Shown here one piece after another: positions 63,582 through 64,000 of a stretch of DNA of 64,000 bases. The notes under the pieces are model-generated. The model ran no database searches and was not told where the DNA came from. It saw only the letters and a list, made by a program, of their open reading frames with translations. Position 1 is the first letter of the stretch; each line of letters starts with the position of its first letter. The stretch is from an uncultured Flavobacteriales bacterium (GTDB lineage Bacteria; Bacteroidota; Bacteroidia; Flavobacteriales_G; Salibacteraceae): NCBI GenBank assembly GCA_913062955.1, contig CAJXZP010000014.1, positions 1 through 64,000 on the forward strand, given 5' to 3'. The translations under genes and the position numbers were made by a program.

Positions 63582-64000
63582 CTAAAACAACAACTGTGAA
63601 TCGTTATACTCCATAATAGATAAAGAAACATTCTCTTGGGTCAAGATGTAGTTACTTACATATTTAGCGGTAATTCCAGAAGGGTTAGCAGGTTCTAATT
63701 TTTCTTTTAGAATGGCGTAATCCGTAGTTTTTTGTCCGGTGCGGATAAACCCAAAACCGTGAAATTGACCTTCTTTAATCAAGATAAAGGACTCCTCATT
63801 GGGTTTTCTACCGGCTTCCCAGATCACAAAATTGAGGGGGTTTTCTTGATGATTTCCAATCAGAGTTTCAAAATTGGAATTGTGCAATTCATCGGTAATA
63901 TGGGCATTTACGGGAACCGTAATTTGACATAAACTCGGACTTAAATCGTTTTGCTTTACAATTTCAAATAAGTTCTCTCGTGCACTCATTAAACTATAAG
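63582..64000 (-). CDS. C-terminal part of a probable DnaQ-type exonuclease/GIY-YIG protein, cut by window edge
   Basis: The frame stays open beyond the ATG at 63989 (codons Tyr-Ser-Leu precede it) up to the window edge, so that ATG is probably internal. The visible 138 residues start with SLMSARENLFEIVKQNDLSP. They then have PLNFVIWEAGRKPNEESFILIKEGQFHGFGFI, which resembles the C-terminal region of Bacteroidota DEDDh exonucleases fused to a GIY-YIG nuclease domain (pattern NFLI...GR..DE.S.VL...G...G.G). The Cys-rich segment usual in that family is missing here. The catalytic domains lie outside the window. The call is moderately sure. Confidence 0.55.
   Translation of the reverse strand, partial: YSLMSARENLFEIVKQNDLSPSLCQITVPVNAHITDELHNSNFETLIGNHQENPLNFVIWEAGRKPNEESFILIKEGQFHGFGFIRTGQKTTDYAILKEKLEPANPSGITAKYVSNYILTQENVSLSIMEYNDSQLLF

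Noticed and set aside
63582-63989. Complete 135-aa gene starting at ATG 63989
   Set aside because: The frame continues upstream to the window edge, and the sequence resembles the C-terminal part of a longer exonuclease-type protein, so it is treated as partial.
1-64000. tRNA, rRNA, transposase or phage genes
   Set aside because: None was found by reading the gaps and translated frames. A covariance-model RNA search would be decisive for small RNAs.

Overview
The window looks like chromosome of a Bacteroidota bacterium, most likely of the Flavobacteriales. The DNA is AT-rich. Four complete proteins end in type IX secretion (T9SS) type A sorting domains, and a fifth (53262-54491) has a similar tail. 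There are many Bacteroidota-type lipoproteins with a Cys after a short hydrophobic leader, few Shine-Dalgarno sites and several TTG/GTG starts. The genus is not claimed. No tRNA, rRNA, CRISPR array, transposase or integrase was seen.

Layout. (1) 1-11.7 kb is a mixed region: a truncated TPR protein, a T9SS beta-helix protein, a DGPF/YCII protein next to an ECF42-type sigma factor, a Crp/Fnr regulator beside an NTF2-fold lipoprotein, a thioredoxin-family protein, an NHL-repeat lipoprotein and a universal stress protein. (2) 11.7-16.0 kb is a three-gene signalling operon: a sigma-54 activator response regulator, an H-NOX haem NO sensor and a hybrid histidine kinase with REC and Hpt domains. (3) 16.1-38.6 kb is a 22-kb exopolysaccharide locus on the same strand: a receiver-like protein, a tail-anchored receiver, Wza-like export protein, Wzc-like chain-length protein with a decayed kinase domain, Wzx flippase, GT4, Wzy polymerase, a 2175-residue T9SS surface protein behind a good sigma-54 promoter match, an 884-residue kinase/nucleotidyltransferase/P-loop fusion, a double GT4, a DUF1972 glycosyltransferase, a WecA-type initiating transferase and a second tail-anchored receiver. 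(4) 38.6-48.8 kb carries a hexamer repeat, MarR, AraC and LysR regulators with small enzymes, a class D beta-lactamase and a cytochrome c-like lipoprotein. (5) 49-59.9 kb has unknown membrane proteins, a pair of RlaP-like nucleotidyltransferases, T9SS cargo (a cupredoxin and an intradiol dioxygenase) and small unrecognised genes, one of them only 37 codons. (6) 60.1-62.1 kb is a metal module: an HMA-AraC regulator, a DUF4396 protein and an HMA-MauE protein. The right edge cuts what looks like the C-terminal part of a DnaQ-type exonuclease/GIY-YIG protein.

The most coherent and potentially new system is regions 2 plus 3. The H-NOX gene sits between a hybrid kinase and a sigma-54 activator, directly upstream of the polysaccharide genes, and the locus contains a GG-N10-GC promoter match. 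The inferred model is that NO, bound by H-NOX, controls a phosphorelay that switches surface polysaccharide and a giant secreted protein, with two membrane-tethered receivers acting at the ends of the locus. Gene order and motifs are seen; the signalling flow is inference.
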